DNA of 64,000 bases from Ectothiorhodospira magna (GCF_900110965.1 NZ_FOFO01000015.1:1-64000), one strand, 5' to 3'; positions 10,338 to 21,235 are shown, counted from the first letter of the stretch. The notes: a model not told the origin generated them from the letters alone. Program-made: numbers and translations.

Positions 10338-11552
10338 ATGAACAAAAAACACCTGCTGACTGCCGCCGCCGTGGCTGCCCTCGTGCTGCTTGTCCTGGTT
10401 CTGTTCCGGCTGGGCAGCCCCGAGGGTGCCGGTCAACCCCCCGCCAGTCAGCGGGGCGCCGCCGCCGTGCCCGTGGCCGTGGCGCCGATCACCCGCGGCG
10501 ACATCACCGAAAAGGCGGTGTTCACCGGCTCTCTGGTGGCCGCCCACCGGGTGGAGGTGGCCACCCGGATTGCCGGGCGCCTGGAACATCTGCATGTGGA
10601 TATCGGCGATGCGGTGGCCCCCGGCACCCTGATGGCGGTACTGGATGATGACGAAGTGGCACAGAACCTGGAGCAGGCCCGGGCCGAACTGGCCGTGGCC
10701 CGGGCCAGTCTGGAAGAATCCCAGGCCGCCCTGGCCGCCGCCCGACGCGCCCTGACCCGTACCCAGGAACTGCGGACACAGCGCATCGCCTCCCAGTCCG
10801 AACTGGAAGCGGCCCAGACGGAACTGGAAGCCCAGCAGGCCCGGGTGGCCCTGGCCCGTTCCCAGATCGACCAGCGGCAGGCCGCGGTGCGCAACGCGGA
10901 AATCCGCCTGAGCCATACCCGCATCCATGCCGATGCCAAGACCCAGGACACCCCATGGCGGGTGGCGGAGCGGTTCGTGGATCAAGGCAGTCTCCTGCAG
11001 GCCAACACCCCCATCCTGGCCCTGGTGGATCTTGCCCCCCTGCGGGCCAGGGTGTTCGTCACCGAGCGGGACTATGCCCGCCTGGCACCGGGCCAGCCGG
11101 TGACCCTGACCACCATGGCCTATCCGGGAGAGACCTTCACGGGCCGGGTGGAACGGCTGTCGCCGGAATTTCGTCAAGCCTCCCGCCAGACGCAGGTGGA
11201 GATCCATGTCCCCAACGAGGATCAACGCCTGCGGCCCGGCATGTTCGTGGAGGCCCGGATCACCACCCGCGCCCTGTCCGATGTCACCCTGGTCCCGGTG
11301 GATGCCCTGGTGGAACGACAGGGGCAATCCGGCCTGTTTCTGGTGGAAGACACCCATGAGGCAGGCCCCACCGCCCGGTTTATCCCGGTGGATACCGGCA
11401 TTGAGACCCGGGATCGGGTCCAGATCATCAGCCCGGCCCTGGAAGGCCGGGTGGTCACCCTGGGCCATCACCTGATCAGCGACGGGACACGGCTGCGACC
11501 GGTGGCGCGGGATGAGCCGGATCAGGTCCGGGCCGGGAGTGATGCACCATGA
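10338..11552 (+). CDS. RND efflux periplasmic adaptor (membrane fusion protein)
   Basis: 404 residues. An N-terminal signal anchor (LLTAAAVAALVLLVLVLF) is followed by the HlyD/AcrA-type lipoyl half-motif EVATRIAGRLEHLHVDIGD, a long alanine/glutamate-rich coiled coil (about residues 105-180), the second barrel-sandwich half and a beta-barrel domain (RPGMFVEARITTR). It joins the inner-membrane RND pump to the outer-membrane channel. The ATG MNKKHLL was preferred over an upstream in-frame ATG because it sits directly before the anchor. The stop overlaps the pump start (ATGA), so the genes are coupled. The substrate cannot be told from sequence. Confidence 0.9.
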   Translation: MNKKHLLTAAAVAALVLLVLVLFRLGSPEGAGQPPASQRGAAAVPVAVAPITRGDITEKAVFTGSLVAAHRVEVATRIAGRLEHLHVDIGDAVAPGTLMAVLDDDEVAQNLEQARAELAVARASLEESQAALAAARRALTRTQELRTQRIASQSELEAAQTELEAQQARVALARSQIDQRQAAVRNAEIRLSHTRIHADAKTQDTPWRVAERFVDQGSLLQANTPILALVDLAPLRARVFVTERDYARLAPGQPVTLTTMAYPGETFTGRVERLSPEFRQASRQTQVEIHVPNEDQRLRPGMFVEARITTRALSDVTLVPVDALVERQGQSGLFLVEDTHEAGPTARFIPVDTGIETRDRVQIISPALEGRVVTLGHHLISDGTRLRPVARDEPDQVRAGSDAP

Positions 11553-14500
11553 ATCCGGCTGTCTTTACTGTCTCCCGCCCCATTTTCACCGCCATGATGA
11601 CCGCCATCGTGGTCACCCTGGGGCTGATGTCCCTGTTCCGCCTGCCCATCGACCTGATGCCGGACATCACCTTTCCCACCGTCTCGATCATGACCAGCTA
11701 TGACAATGCCGGTCCCGACGAGATCGAGCAGCTCATCACCCGACCGGTGGAGGAAGCCGTCTCGGCGGTCCCTGGGGTGGAGGAAGTCACCTCCACCTCA
11801 TCGGAAGGCTCCAGCAGCGTGCGGGTCTCCTTTGGCTGGGGGACCAATCTGGACGCCGCCACCAACGAGGTACGGGATCGTCTCGACCGTATCAGCAACG
11901 CCCTGCCCGAAGAAGCCGGACGCCCCCTGGTCCGGCGCTTTGACAGCGCCGCCTTCCCGATCATGCTCATCGGCGTGGGGGGCAACCTGGACCCCATCGA
12001 ACTGCGGCGGCTGATTGACGACCGCATCCGGCCCCGCCTTGAGCGGGTGCCCGGGGTGGCGGCGGTGGATGTCTGGGGGGGCCTGGAGCGGGAAATCCGG
12101 GTGGATGTGGACCCGGACCGCCTCCAGGCCCTGAGCCTGGGCCTGGACGAGATCCGTCAGGCCCTGCGGGATGCCAACGTCATCCACCCCGCCGGCGAAA
12201 TCGTGCGGGGCCGCATGGACCTGCGCCTGCGCACCCCCGGCGAGTTTCAAAACCTGGATCAGATCCGCGCCACCGTGGTGGCGGTGCGCGACGGCGTCCC
12301 CATCCACCTGCATCAGGTGGCCGAGGTGCGCGACACCCACCAGCGCATCACCCGCATCATCCGCATCAATGACGCCCCCGGCGTACGGCTGGCCATCCAG
12401 AAACAGTCGGATGCCAACACGGTGCAGGTCTCCCGGGCGGTACAGGAAGAAATCCTGCGCCTGGACCGGGATTTTCCCCAGCTCAACATCGCCACCGCCA
12501 TCGACACCGCCAGGCATATCGAGCGCTCCATCCAGAATGTGGGCCGCTCCATCCTCTACGGCGGCAGTCTGGCGGTACTGGTGCTGCTGTTCTTCCTGCG
12601 CCACCTGCGCTTCACCCTGGTGGCCGCCACCGCCATTCCGGTCTCGGTGATCGCCACCTTCGGCTTGATCTATTTCGGTGGTTTCACCCTCAATCTGATG
12701 ACCCTGGGCGGCCTGGCCCTGGGGGTGGGCCTGATGGTGGACAACGCCATCGTGGTGATCGAGAACATCGCCCGCCGCAGCCAGGAAGAAGGACTCAGTC
12801 CGCTGGAAGCGGCCACCCGGGGCACCGGCGACGTGGCGGCAGCCATCACCGCCAGCACCCTCACCACCCTGGCCATCTTCCTGCCCATGTTCTTCGCCCA
12901 GGAAATGGCCGGCATCCTGTTCAAGCAACTGGCCTTCGTGGTGGCCTTCAGCCTGTTCTGTTCCCTGCTGGTGGCCCTGACCCTGGTGCCCATGCTGATG
13001 GGACGACAGGCCACGGTGAAGCCCCGCACCACCCCCGGCGGCATCCATCGACTGGGCACCGCAGCCGGCGGCCTGGTGCGTGGGCTGGAACGGGGCTACC
13101 TGGCCCTGCTGGATCGGGCGCTGAACCATCGCTGGGTGGTCATCCTGCTGACCCTGGCACTCTTTATCGGCGCCCTGGCCCTCATCCCCCGCCTGGGCAC
13201 CGAGTTCATGACCGCCACGGATGAAGGCCAGTTGCGGGTAAACATCGAAATGGAGCCGGGCACCCGCATCGAAGTCCTGGATGATGCGGTGCGCCAGATC
13301 GAGGCCATCATCACCGCCGAAGTCCCGGAACTGCGCAGCATGATCACCAGCGTGGGGGCTTCGGGCTTTCGGGCCACCAGCCCGTCCACCGCCAGTCTGA
13401 ACATCGCTCTGGTGCCGCTGTCGGAGCGGGGCCGTTCCACGGAACAGATCGCCACCGCCCTGCGCCGGCAGGTCACGGAGATCCCCGGCATCACGGTCCG
13501 GGTTCGCGCCAGCCAGGGGATGATGATGCGGGGCATGGGGGCCGGGCAGGATGGCGAGCAACTGAGCCTGGAAGTCCGGGGCTTTGATCTGGCGACCATC
13601 GACCTGAGCGCCCGGGAACTGGCGGCCCGTATCGGGAACATCGACGGCATCACCGATGTGCGCCTGGGCCGGGAGGATGGACGCATTCAGCAGCTGGTCC
13701 GCATCGACCGCACCCGGGCCTCCGACCTGGGCATCAGCGTGGCCCAGGTGGCCCGCACCCTGGAAACCGCCCTGAGCGGCGGCATGGCCGGTCAGTTCCG
13801 GGATGGGGGTAGCGAGACCCGCATCTGGGTCCAGCTCCGGGACGCCGAGCATCTGAGCCTGGACGATATCCTCAACCTCACCTTGCCGGGCCGGGACGGA
13901 GATCCGGTCAGCCTGCGCAACCTGGTCACCCTGGAGGCGGCCATGGCGCCGTTGCAGATCGAGCGCAAGGAGCAGCAGCGGGTCAACACCGTCAACGCCA
14001 ACATCTCCGGTCGTGACCTGGGGGCCATCGTCGCCGACGTGCGTGCCGAACTGGCGGCCATGCCCCTGCCACGTGATGTGGAGATCCTGTTCGCCGGCGA
14101 CGTGGAGGAACAGCAGCGGGCCTTCACCGAACTGGGCCTGGCCCTGCTGATGGCCATTGCCCTGGTCTACATGGTGATGGCCAGCCTGTACGAGTCCCTG
14201 CGTGATCCCTTCATCGTCATGTTCGCCGTCCCCCTGGCACTGATCGGCGTGGTGCTGATGCTGCTGTTCACGGACACCACGTTGAACGTTCAGTCCCTGA
14301 TCGGCATCATCATGTTGATCGGGATCTCGGTGAACAATGCCATCCTGCTGGTGGACCAGAGTGCCCGCCTGCACCGGCGGGAGGGCCTCAAGGTCCGTGA
14401 CGCGGTCCGCGAGGCGGCGCGGCGGCGTCTGCGCCCCATCCTCATGACCTCCCTCACCACCATTCTGGCCCTGATCCCCCTGGCGGTGGGTTTTGGTGAA

Positions 14501-14662
14501 GGCGCCGAGGCCCAGGCCCCCATGGCCCGGGCGGTGATCGGCGGCCTGATCAGTTCCACCCTGATCACCCTGCTGCTGATTCCAGCCCTTTACACCCTGT
14601 TCCACCGGGACCGACCCACCCGACAGACCGTTGACGGACCCTTGACCCATGCCCCAGCCTGA
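11549..14662 (+). CDS. RND-family multidrug efflux permease
   Basis: A 1037-residue inner-membrane proton antiporter with the duplicated RND plan: TM1 near the N terminus (residues about 10-30), a large periplasmic loop, TM2-6, a second half beginning at [20 protein letters not shown], another loop and a C-terminal TM block. The TM4 segment reads [20 protein letters not shown], with one aspartate in place of the Asp-Asp pair of AcrB; this is common in other HAE1-like pumps. The second half has [19 protein letters not shown]. Length fits the family. It overlaps the adaptor by 4 bases and the TolC gene by 14 bases, giving one tightly coupled efflux operon. Substrate unknown. Confidence 0.93.
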   Translation: MNPAVFTVSRPIFTAMMTAIVVTLGLMSLFRLPIDLMPDITFPTVSIMTSYDNAGPDEIEQLITRPVEEAVSAVPGVEEVTSTSSEGSSSVRVSFGWGTNLDAATNEVRDRLDRISNALPEEAGRPLVRRFDSAAFPIMLIGVGGNLDPIELRRLIDDRIRPRLERVPGVAAVDVWGGLEREIRVDVDPDRLQALSLGLDEIRQALRDANVIHPAGEIVRGRMDLRLRTPGEFQNLDQIRATVVAVRDGVPIHLHQVAEVRDTHQRITRIIRINDAPGVRLAIQKQSDANTVQVSRAVQEEILRLDRDFPQLNIATAIDTARHIERSIQNVGRSILYGGSLAVLVLLFFLRHLRFTLVAATAIPVSVIATFGLIYFGGFTLNLMTLGGLALGVGLMVDNAIVVIENIARRSQEEGLSPLEAATRGTGDVAAAITASTLTTLAIFLPMFFAQEMAGILFKQLAFVVAFSLFCSLLVALTLVPMLMGRQATVKPRTTPGGIHRLGTAAGGLVRGLERGYLALLDRALNHRWVVILLTLALFIGALALIPRLGTEFMTATDEGQLRVNIEMEPGTRIEVLDDAVRQIEAIITAEVPELRSMITSVGASGFRATSPSTASLNIALVPLSERGRSTEQIATALRRQVTEIPGITVRVRASQGMMMRGMGAGQDGEQLSLEVRGFDLATIDLSARELAARIGNIDGITDVRLGREDGRIQQLVRIDRTRASDLGISVAQVARTLETALSGGMAGQFRDGGSETRIWVQLRDAEHLSLDDILNLTLPGRDGDPVSLRNLVTLEAAMAPLQIERKEQQRVNTVNANISGRDLGAIVADVRAELAAMPLPRDVEILFAGDVEEQQRAFTELGLALLMAIALVYMVMASLYESLRDPFIVMFAVPLALIGVVLMLLFTDTTLNVQSLIGIIMLIGISVNNAILLVDQSARLHRREGLKVRDAVREAARRRLRPILMTSLTTILALIPLAVGFGEGAEAQAPMARAVIGGLISSTLITLLLIPALYTLFHRDRPTRQTVDGPLTHAPA

Positions 14663-16319
14663 TCGCCCCCCTCTTCCACCGGCACGGACCGCCCTGGCGA
14701 TGGCCGTTGCACTGCTCATGCTCGGCGGCGGCGCCCAGGCCCGGCAGGAGACGCCGCCGGCCCATGACACCCCGCCCGGCTGGCTGGATGAGCGGTTGGA
14801 CGCCCACCTGCCCCATGGGCTGCCTCTCCCTGATGACCTGCCCGTGGTCACCCCGGCCCGGGATACCGCCCTGCCCCCGGATGCACTGGGGCCGGATGCC
14901 CTGTCCCTGTCGGTGGAACAGGCGGTGTTCCTGGCCCTGTCCCACAACCGGTCCCTGGCGGTCCAGCAGCTTCAGCCCCTGATCACCGGGACCTTCGAAG
15001 CGGTGGAACGGGCGGTGTTCGACCCGGTGCTGTTCGCCGAGATGTCCCTGCGTCGGGACGAAGCGGTCCGCCAGTTCGACCAGCGCCCGGACATGCCCGA
15101 CCAGATCACCCGCTCCGACCGTGACCTCTTCGAGGGCGGCCTGCGCCAGCGCCTGCCCACGGGCACGGACCTGGAACTCTCCCTGCGCACGGTGCGCAGC
15201 GAGTCCACCCAGACCCGGGAACAGTTCACCTCGCGGGCGGGACTGACCCTGACCCAGGCCCTGCTGCAAGGGGCGCGCATCGACTCCAACCTGGCCCGCC
15301 TGCGTCAGGCCCGTCTGGATACCCAAAGCTCCCTGTATGAATTTCGCGGCTTTGCCGAAAACCTGGTGGCCGATGTGGAAGCGGCCTACTGGGACTATGT
15401 GCTGGCCAGCCGCCGCACCGCCATCTTCGAGGAATCCCTGGCGGTGGCACGCCGGCAACTGGAAGAAACCCGTCAGCGCATCCGGGTGGGAGAACGGCCG
15501 GAAACCGAGGAAACCGCCGCCCGGGCCGAAGAGGCCCTGCGCCGCCAGGGGCTGATCAACGCCCGTTCCGACCAGGCCCGGGCCCGCATCCGGCTCCTGC
15601 AACTGATCAATCCGCAACAGGCCCATTGGGGCACCGCCGTCACCCCCCTGGACCACCCCGACCATCAGGTGCCCCCGATGGAGTCGGTGGACCTGCACCT
15701 GGCCCTGGCCCGGGACCATCGCCCGGACCTGAACGAGGCCCGGCTGCGGGTGCAACGGGGAGAACTGGAGGTGATCCGTACCCGCCAGGGGCTGCTGCCT
15801 CGGCTGGATCTGTTCATCACCCTGGGCCAGAGCGGTTATGCCGCCGCCTTCGGCGAGGCATGGCGTGAGATCGATGGCCCCGGCTACGACTACAGCGCCG
15901 GACTGCGCCTGGAACACCCCCTGGGCCACCGCGCCGCCCGGGCGGAGTCCCAACGGGCGGGCCTGACCCGCCAGCAATCCCTGGAGGCCCTGGGCAATCT
16001 CCAGCAGCTCACCGCCCTGGATGTGCAGAATGCCTGGTTCGAGGCCAACCGCACCCGGGAACAGATCCAGGCCACCCGCCTCACCCGGGAACTGCAGGAG
16101 GAGGTACTGCGGACCGAACAGGTCCGGTTCCGGGTGGGTACCGGCACCGCGCTTGCCGTCTCCCAGGCCCAGCGGGACCTGCTGGAAAGCCAGCTGGAAG
16201 AAATTGAATCCCTGATCCGCCATCGCCAAGCCCTGACCGAACTCTACCGCCAGAGCGGCACCCTGCTCCTGCGGCGGGGCATCGAGGCGCCGGGCGCGGA
16301 ACGGGTGGATCCATCATAA
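14649..16319 (+). CDS. TolC-family outer-membrane efflux channel
   Basis: 556 residues. A hydrophobic signal peptide (ALAMAVALLMLGGGAQA) ends near residue 30. The mature part has the two repeated coiled-coil/beta units of outer-membrane efflux proteins, beginning LSLSVEQAVFLALSHNRSLAV, with a second unit in AYDVQ-type helices (TALDVQNAWFEANRTREQI). There is no lipobox cysteine, unlike OprM-type channels. The start lies 14 bases inside the pump gene. It completes the tripartite efflux system. A proline-rich linker of about 40 residues after the signal peptide is longer than usual. No terminator is visible in the 54-base gap to the convergent spermidine-synthase-like gene. Confidence 0.9.
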   Translation: MPQPDRPPLPPARTALAMAVALLMLGGGAQARQETPPAHDTPPGWLDERLDAHLPHGLPLPDDLPVVTPARDTALPPDALGPDALSLSVEQAVFLALSHNRSLAVQQLQPLITGTFEAVERAVFDPVLFAEMSLRRDEAVRQFDQRPDMPDQITRSDRDLFEGGLRQRLPTGTDLELSLRTVRSESTQTREQFTSRAGLTLTQALLQGARIDSNLARLRQARLDTQSSLYEFRGFAENLVADVEAAYWDYVLASRRTAIFEESLAVARRQLEETRQRIRVGERPETEETAARAEEALRRQGLINARSDQARARIRLLQLINPQQAHWGTAVTPLDHPDHQVPPMESVDLHLALARDHRPDLNEARLRVQRGELEVIRTRQGLLPRLDLFITLGQSGYAAAFGEAWREIDGPGYDYSAGLRLEHPLGHRAARAESQRAGLTRQQSLEALGNLQQLTALDVQNAWFEANRTREQIQATRLTRELQEEVLRTEQVRFRVGTGTALAVSQAQRDLLESQLEEIESLIRHRQALTELYRQSGTLLLRRGIEAPGAERVDPS

Positions 16320-16373
16320 GCCATTCTTGCCGCTCAACAGGCATTCCATGCGATTCCAGTGCCGTTGACCCTG

Positions 16374-18941
16374 TCATTCCTCCCACCGGGAACCTGTCTC
16401 CTCGGGGCTGGGAGACGGGGCGATTTCAAAGGGCGTCAGGCGCAGGAAGGCTTCCAGATGTTGCCCGGCCAGAGCCTCGTGACCGTGTCGGGCCAGCACC
16501 CGATAGTGGTAATAGTGCCGGCCGGCGTGAACATAACCCAGTTCACGCGGTTGCAGCCGGGACAGATAGGGGTCCTGGTGGGGCGGTACCTGCCGGGAGA
16601 GGGCTTCGTACAGGGCGCCCAGTTCCGCACCGATCACCCAGCGGGCCTCACCCGTGTGCACCCGTCGCTGAGAGCGAGGGGCACCGTACTCCACCACGGG
16701 TCGGTTGCGGGTGTTCACCGGATAGTCGTCGAACACCTGGCTCAGCCCCACATTGCCGGCATAAAAACGCAACGACACAGCCTGCAGCAGGGGGGCCGGC
16801 AGGCTCGGATTGCCCGCCAGTGCCCGGCCATGCCGAACCAGGACATCCGGGTCCAGGGTCACATCCGCTTCGGTGCCCACCAGTGCCAGGATGGACCCGG
16901 TGGGGAACATGTCGCCACGCCAGGCCACCACCTGGGGAAATACCGCCTGCATGGTACGCCCGATGCTGCCCAGTTCCCGCTCGGTGAGCTGATAGAGCGG
17001 CAGCCACTGGACAAACAGTCCACCGTCCGCCAGTCGGGCACGGGCCACCTCGTAATGCTCCCGGGTGTAGAGATTGCCCGTACCCGCCTTCCACGGCGTA
17101 AACAGGTCACTGATGATCACGTCGTAACGCTGGCGGGTATGACGCAGGCAATGGTGGCCATCCTGGGCACGCACCGTAACCCGCGGGTCCTGGAAAAGCC
17201 CGTTGTTCCAGGGGTGAAAGTGGATTTTGGCCAGTTCCACCACCTCCGGCAGCAGTTCGCACACGTCCACCCGTTCCACCGGAAACATCAGGCTGGTTCC
17301 GGCGGTGATCCCCGTACCCATGCCCAGATAAAAGACACGACGGGGATCTGGATGGGTCATCATGGGAATCAGGGTGCGGTTGCGTTCCGACTCCAGCGAT
17401 GTGGTGCCCCCCAGGGTGTAGTAATTGTTCACGCGCAGTACGCGATGTTCCCCCCGTTGCACCACGGTGGCCGTGGCATGACTGCCCTCCCGCACGTCCA
17501 GAAGAGACTCCCCGGCAGCCTGATCCAGGCGTGACACGCTCAACCCCTGGGGGTGCCAGATCAGTAACGTCAGGCAGATGGCCGCCAGTGGGGCGGCCCC
17601 GGTCAGGCGCCAGGAGAGGGGGGCCGGGGTGCGCCAGATCAGCCAGATCACCAGCGCCAGGTAGATGGCGGCAAACACCAGCAGGCTACCGGTCACGCCG
17701 ATCCAGGGCAGCAGGACAAAGCCGGCGGCCAGGGAGCCGAGGATGGCCCCCGAAGTATTGGCCGCCACCAGCTGGCCGATGATCCGGCCCGGTTCCGGGC
17801 GGGATGCCTCCACCGCCCGCAACAAATAAGGAAGTACCGCGCCCAGCAGGATACCCGGCAGCACCATGACCGCAATCGCCGTGGCCGATACGGCGGCCAG
17901 GTAGTCTCGCCAGCCAGCCCCGGCCCCCACATAGTTGAGTCCATCGGTGGCGGCATGAAATGCCCAGGGCGAGGCGGCAATGACCCCCGCGGACAGGAGC
18001 AGCAACACACCCAGCACCCCCTGGGGCGGCAGACGTCGGATGCGTGCCAGGGCATTGGCCATCAGTGCCCCCAGGGACAGGGCCACCAGGAAAGACACCA
18101 GCACGATGGCGTAGGTGTACACGGAATTCTGCAGCACCTGGGCAAATAATCGGGTCCAGAGCACCTCCACTCCCAAGGTGGCCAGGCCCGAGGCGAAGGC
18201 GATCACACCGACCAGGCGCGGCGGCAATGACGACCATTGGGATGCCGGTTCACCGGCCACGACTTCCGCGGGGAATGGCTCCACCGGTGCCGGGTGGGTG
18301 CCGGTGCCACGGGAACGGATACGGCGCCCCAGCAAGATGGCGATGATGCCGACCACCAGATCGATGCCAATGGCCAGTAAATAGGCCCCGTGAAACCCCA
18401 ACAGCACGGGCAGCAAAAAACCGGCCGCCAGCGCCCCCACGGCGGAACCAAAGGTATTGAGGGCATACAGGGCCGTGCCGGTGGTGGACAGACGGCCCAC
18501 CACCGGCACCATGAACTGCCCCATCATGGGCAGGGTACCGCCCATCAGAAAGGCGGGCGGGAAGAGGATCAAGGTCGCCAGGCCCACCTTGAGGGCCTGG
18601 TCCGCCCAGGGATGATCTCCGATCAGGGCGTACAGCGCCGGATACAGGCCATGATACAGATCGGTCAGGAAGAAGTGGCCCAGGGCCGTGAGGGCAACGG
18701 CCACCTCCAGTAACCCGAAGGTGGCCAGTGCGGATTTGACCCTCGGCGCCATGCGCCCCCAGAACCAGCCACCCACGGCAAGTCCGGCAAAGAACACCGC
18801 GATGGCCAATGCCGCCGCCTGGGCCGTGCTGCCGAACAGCAGGCCCAGTTCCCGAACCCACAACACCTGATAGACCAGCGCGGCAAAGCCCGAGAGGAAG
18901 AACAGGGCCGCGATGGCCCAGCGCAGGGGTGTTGACACCAT
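16374..18941 (-). CDS. Membrane-fused spermidine synthase-like protein
   Basis: 855 residues. The N-terminal half has many transmembrane segments in two blocks (starting AIAALFFLSGFAALVYQVLW, restarting LVGVIAFASGLATLGVEVLW), a layout seen in fused MFS/spermidine synthase proteins. The C-terminal half is a Rossmann methyltransferase-like aminopropyltransferase domain: FYLGMGTGITAGTSLMF binds the nucleotide and YDVIISDLFTPW carries the catalytic-loop aspartate. The first domain may be a channel or transporter-like region rather than a true MFS. Actual polyamine synthesis is unproven. It starts 28 bases after the zinc permease gene on the same strand, so it is probably the last gene of the zinc-uptake operon, an unusual partner. 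Confidence 0.82.
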   Translation of the reverse strand: MVSTPLRWAIAALFFLSGFAALVYQVLWVRELGLLFGSTAQAAALAIAVFFAGLAVGGWFWGRMAPRVKSALATFGLLEVAVALTALGHFFLTDLYHGLYPALYALIGDHPWADQALKVGLATLILFPPAFLMGGTLPMMGQFMVPVVGRLSTTGTALYALNTFGSAVGALAAGFLLPVLLGFHGAYLLAIGIDLVVGIIAILLGRRIRSRGTGTHPAPVEPFPAEVVAGEPASQWSSLPPRLVGVIAFASGLATLGVEVLWTRLFAQVLQNSVYTYAIVLVSFLVALSLGALMANALARIRRLPPQGVLGVLLLLSAGVIAASPWAFHAATDGLNYVGAGAGWRDYLAAVSATAIAVMVLPGILLGAVLPYLLRAVEASRPEPGRIIGQLVAANTSGAILGSLAAGFVLLPWIGVTGSLLVFAAIYLALVIWLIWRTPAPLSWRLTGAAPLAAICLTLLIWHPQGLSVSRLDQAAGESLLDVREGSHATATVVQRGEHRVLRVNNYYTLGGTTSLESERNRTLIPMMTHPDPRRVFYLGMGTGITAGTSLMFPVERVDVCELLPEVVELAKIHFHPWNNGLFQDPRVTVRAQDGHHCLRHTRQRYDVIISDLFTPWKAGTGNLYTREHYEVARARLADGGLFVQWLPLYQLTERELGSIGRTMQAVFPQVVAWRGDMFPTGSILALVGTEADVTLDPDVLVRHGRALAGNPSLPAPLLQAVSLRFYAGNVGLSQVFDDYPVNTRNRPVVEYGAPRSQRRVHTGEARWVIGAELGALYEALSRQVPPHQDPYLSRLQPRELGYVHAGRHYYHYRVLARHGHEALAGQHLEAFLRLTPFEIAPSPSPEETGSRWEE

Positions 18942-18969
18942 GGTGGCTATTCCGGCGGATGAAGGACGA

Positions 18970-19779
18970 TCAGCGGTGTGGCGGCGATGCCGACTTGAAC
19001 CCGCGTCGGGTGAATCTGAGCAGGGCCATGGCGCACAGGATCAGTACCAGCACGGGACCAAAGGGCTGATCCACCGCCACGGCCACCACGAAGGCGGTCG
19101 CGTAGGCCACCAGCGCCACCCCGGCGGCGATGATGAGCACGTTGCGCCAACCCTGGGCCAGACCCCAGGCCACCCAGGCGGGAATGAAGAGCAGCGCGAA
19201 CGCCGCCATCACACCGAAAGCCGTGGTGGCCACGGCCACGATGGCCACCACCAGCCAGTCGAAGGCCACTCGATGCCGCCAGGCGGGAATGCCATTGGCG
19301 GAGAAGTAGTCCGGGAAGAAACGATCCATGAGCAGGCGCTGGCTCAGCCAGGACATGAACAGGGTACCGGTGACCAGCAAGGCCAGCGCGCCCAGCAGAT
19401 GGGCCTGACCGGTGAAGTACAGCTGCCCGTCCATCAGGGACTGGCCCACCATCTCTCCGTGGGCACTGAAAGAACCCGCCACCAGGGCCACCCCCCATCC
19501 CAGCAGGATGAACATGACGAAATGGTGATTGCCAGGATTGGCCAGCAGCCCCTTGACCGTGGCCACCAGCCCGGCGGCCACCAGGGCACCGAGCATGACG
19601 GGGGCATGGAACACCACGGCCACCACGGCCCCGGCCGCGGCCACCTGGGCATAGGCCAAAGCCGCCAGCCACTCCTCCCGCAGGCGCAGATAGACACCGG
19701 CAATGGCGGCCACCGGCGCCAGCAACAGGCCGGTGACAAAGGGCAACCGGAACAGGGGATCAAACAGTAATTCCAGCAT
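18970..19779 (-). CDS. znuB: Zinc/manganese ABC transporter permease (ZnuB-like)
   Basis: A 269-residue inner-membrane permease of the ABC-3 metal family, with about eight hydrophobic helices (for example FVTGLLLAPVAAIAGVYLRL and FGVMAAFALLFIPAWVAWGL). The conserved pattern ending in a glycine-rich helix fits ZnuB/MntB proteins. Its ATG overlaps the TGA of the ATPase gene (TGATG). With the upstream ATPase and binding protein it forms a complete importer. Zinc rather than manganese is favoured by the Zur-like box in front of the first gene of the run. Confidence 0.85.
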   Translation of the reverse strand: MLELLFDPLFRLPFVTGLLLAPVAAIAGVYLRLREEWLAALAYAQVAAAGAVVAVVFHAPVMLGALVAAGLVATVKGLLANPGNHHFVMFILLGWGVALVAGSFSAHGEMVGQSLMDGQLYFTGQAHLLGALALLVTGTLFMSWLSQRLLMDRFFPDYFSANGIPAWRHRVAFDWLVVAIVAVATTAFGVMAAFALLFIPAWVAWGLAQGWRNVLIIAAGVALVAYATAFVVAVAVDQPFGPVLVLILCAMALLRFTRRGFKSASPPHR

Positions 19780-20348
19780 CAGGCACTCACCGAGACAACG
19801 CGGGAACAGACGGCATCAATGAAGGATGCCTCGTGACTGACCACCAGGAGGGTGCGGCCCGCCTGATCCTGACGAATCAGCTTGACCAGCGCCTCCACCG
19901 TGGCGGGGTCCAGGTTATTTGTGGGCTCGTCCAGCAGCACCACCTCCGCCGCGCTGCCCAGGCAGGCCCAGATCTGCAGGATCTGGAACTGCCCGCCGCT
20001 GAGTTGATCCACGCGACCCTCCAGAAGTCGGGAGATTTCCGCTGGAGGGGCACGGCGGGAGGCGCCGGTAAGAGTCACCAGATCGTAACCGGAGAGGGGG
20101 CATTCAGCGGGTCGTACCGGCTGCTGGCGATGGTGGGCCAGTTCAATACCCGGCGCGATATCCAGTCGGCCCTGGAAGATACGGGCATGTCCGGTGATGG
20201 CCTTGATGAGGGTGGACTTGCCTGCCCCATTGCTCCCCAAAAGACCCAGTACCTCGCCACGAAAGAGTTCGAAGGTGGCGGGGCCGACCACCGGGTGCTC
20301 ATACCCGGCGACGACCCCCTGGCACCGCAACAAGGGTTCAGCCGACAT
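19779..20348 (-). CDS. znuC: Zinc/manganese ABC transporter ATPase (ZnuC-like)
   Basis: A compact ATPase of 189 residues. Walker A is LLGSNGAGKSTLIKAI, the signature is QLSGGQFQILQIW and Walker B is EVVLLDEPTNNLD with the catalytic glutamate, followed by the H-loop VVSHEASF. It is shorter than typical ZnuC (about 230-250) because the region between Q-loop and signature is reduced, but all catalytic motifs remain. The start MSAEPLLRCQG was taken because it lies two bases after the binding-protein stop, giving a tight znuA-znuC-znuB order. Confidence 0.87.
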   Translation of the reverse strand: MSAEPLLRCQGVVAGYEHPVVGPATFELFRGEVLGLLGSNGAGKSTLIKAITGHARIFQGRLDIAPGIELAHHRQQPVRPAECPLSGYDLVTLTGASRRAPPAEISRLLEGRVDQLSGGQFQILQIWACLGSAAEVVLLDEPTNNLDPATVEALVKLIRQDQAGRTLLVVSHEASFIDAVCSRVVSVSA

Positions 20349-20350
20349 GC

Positions 20351-21235
20351 TCAGAGTCGACCTGCCATGGCATCCACCCACTGCCCGATCAGATCAAAAT
20401 AGTCATCCGCGGTGGCACCCACCTCCGGATCCAGCGGCAGGGCGTAGACGGGCCAGTTCAACTGTTCAGCCACGAAACGGGGTCCCCGCTCCTGATGGAA
20501 GATGGCCCGGATCACCACGCCATCGCGGCCTTCCAGATCACGTACCAGATCACGCAGGTGACGGGCGGTGGGAGGGATGCCCGGCAGCGGCTCCACGTAG
20601 CCGAGCACGGGTACCCCCAGGCGCTTGGCCAGGTAGTCCGCATCCTCGTGGAAAAATACCACGCCCGGCGCATCAGCCACACGGGCCTGCCAGATGGGCA
20701 GACGCGCTTGCACCTCACGGTCGAAAGCCTGGGCATTGGCGCGGAATCGTTCGGCATTGCCGGCATCGAAGCGGGCCAGCCGCTCGGCCAGGGCGTGGGC
20801 CACCTCGGCCATGCGCACCGGGTCCATGTTCACGTGGGGATTACCCGCCGGATGGACATCTCCCAGGGCCCGGTCGGCGGGACCTCCCACACCGATCAGT
20901 TCCACCTGGGCGGCGGCTTCAAAATAACCGGGGCGACCAGGGAAGACCTCGGGATTGTTGGCGCCGCGGATGGCGGCGGGCAACCAGCCCACCTCCAGTT
21001 CGGCCCCCACGGACACCACAAGATCAGCGCCGCGAAGGGCGGCCATCATGCTGGGTCGGGCCTGCAGGTAATGGGCGTCACGATCCGCCGGCGCCAGCAC
21101 CCGCACCGAAACGGCATCGCCGCCCACGGTTTCCACCAGCATGCCCATGGCGGGCGTGGTGGCCACGACGTTCACGGCCGCCTGGGCGGTGGCGGTCAAC
21201 ACCAGCAACGCCAGGCCAATCAGCCATTTATACAT
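20351..21235 (-). CDS. znuA: Zinc/manganese ABC transporter binding protein (ZnuA-like)
   Basis: A 294-residue periplasmic metal-binding protein of the cluster A-I family. The signal peptide is MYKWLIGLALLVLTATAQA. Probable metal ligands are a histidine in DRDAHYLQARPS, one in AGNPHVNMDP, one in FFHEDADYL and an acidic residue near the C terminus, as in ZnuA/TroA folds. It lacks the long His/Asp-rich loop of many ZnuA proteins; the His-rich stretch of this locus is in the outer-membrane barrel instead. GGAG lies 9 bases before the ATG. It sits between the barrel gene (82 bases) and the ATPase gene (2 bases). Confidence 0.86.
   Translation of the reverse strand: MYKWLIGLALLVLTATAQAAVNVVATTPAMGMLVETVGGDAVSVRVLAPADRDAHYLQARPSMMAALRGADLVVSVGAELEVGWLPAAIRGANNPEVFPGRPGYFEAAAQVELIGVGGPADRALGDVHPAGNPHVNMDPVRMAEVAHALAERLARFDAGNAERFRANAQAFDREVQARLPIWQARVADAPGVVFFHEDADYLAKRLGVPVLGYVEPLPGIPPTARHLRDLVRDLEGRDGVVIRAIFHQERGPRFVAEQLNWPVYALPLDPEVGATADDYFDLIGQWVDAMAGRL

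Noticed and set aside
10272-11471. Extension of pabB by about 400 codons at its N terminus
   Set aside because: The extension is antisense to the RND adaptor and has no family similarity; PabB of normal length starts at 10271.
11798-14947. Open frame of about 1050 codons on the minus strand across the RND pump
   Set aside because: It is exactly antisense to a gene with full RND motifs, its translation is low-complexity (Gln/His/Gly-rich) with no domain, and GC-rich codon mirroring explains it.
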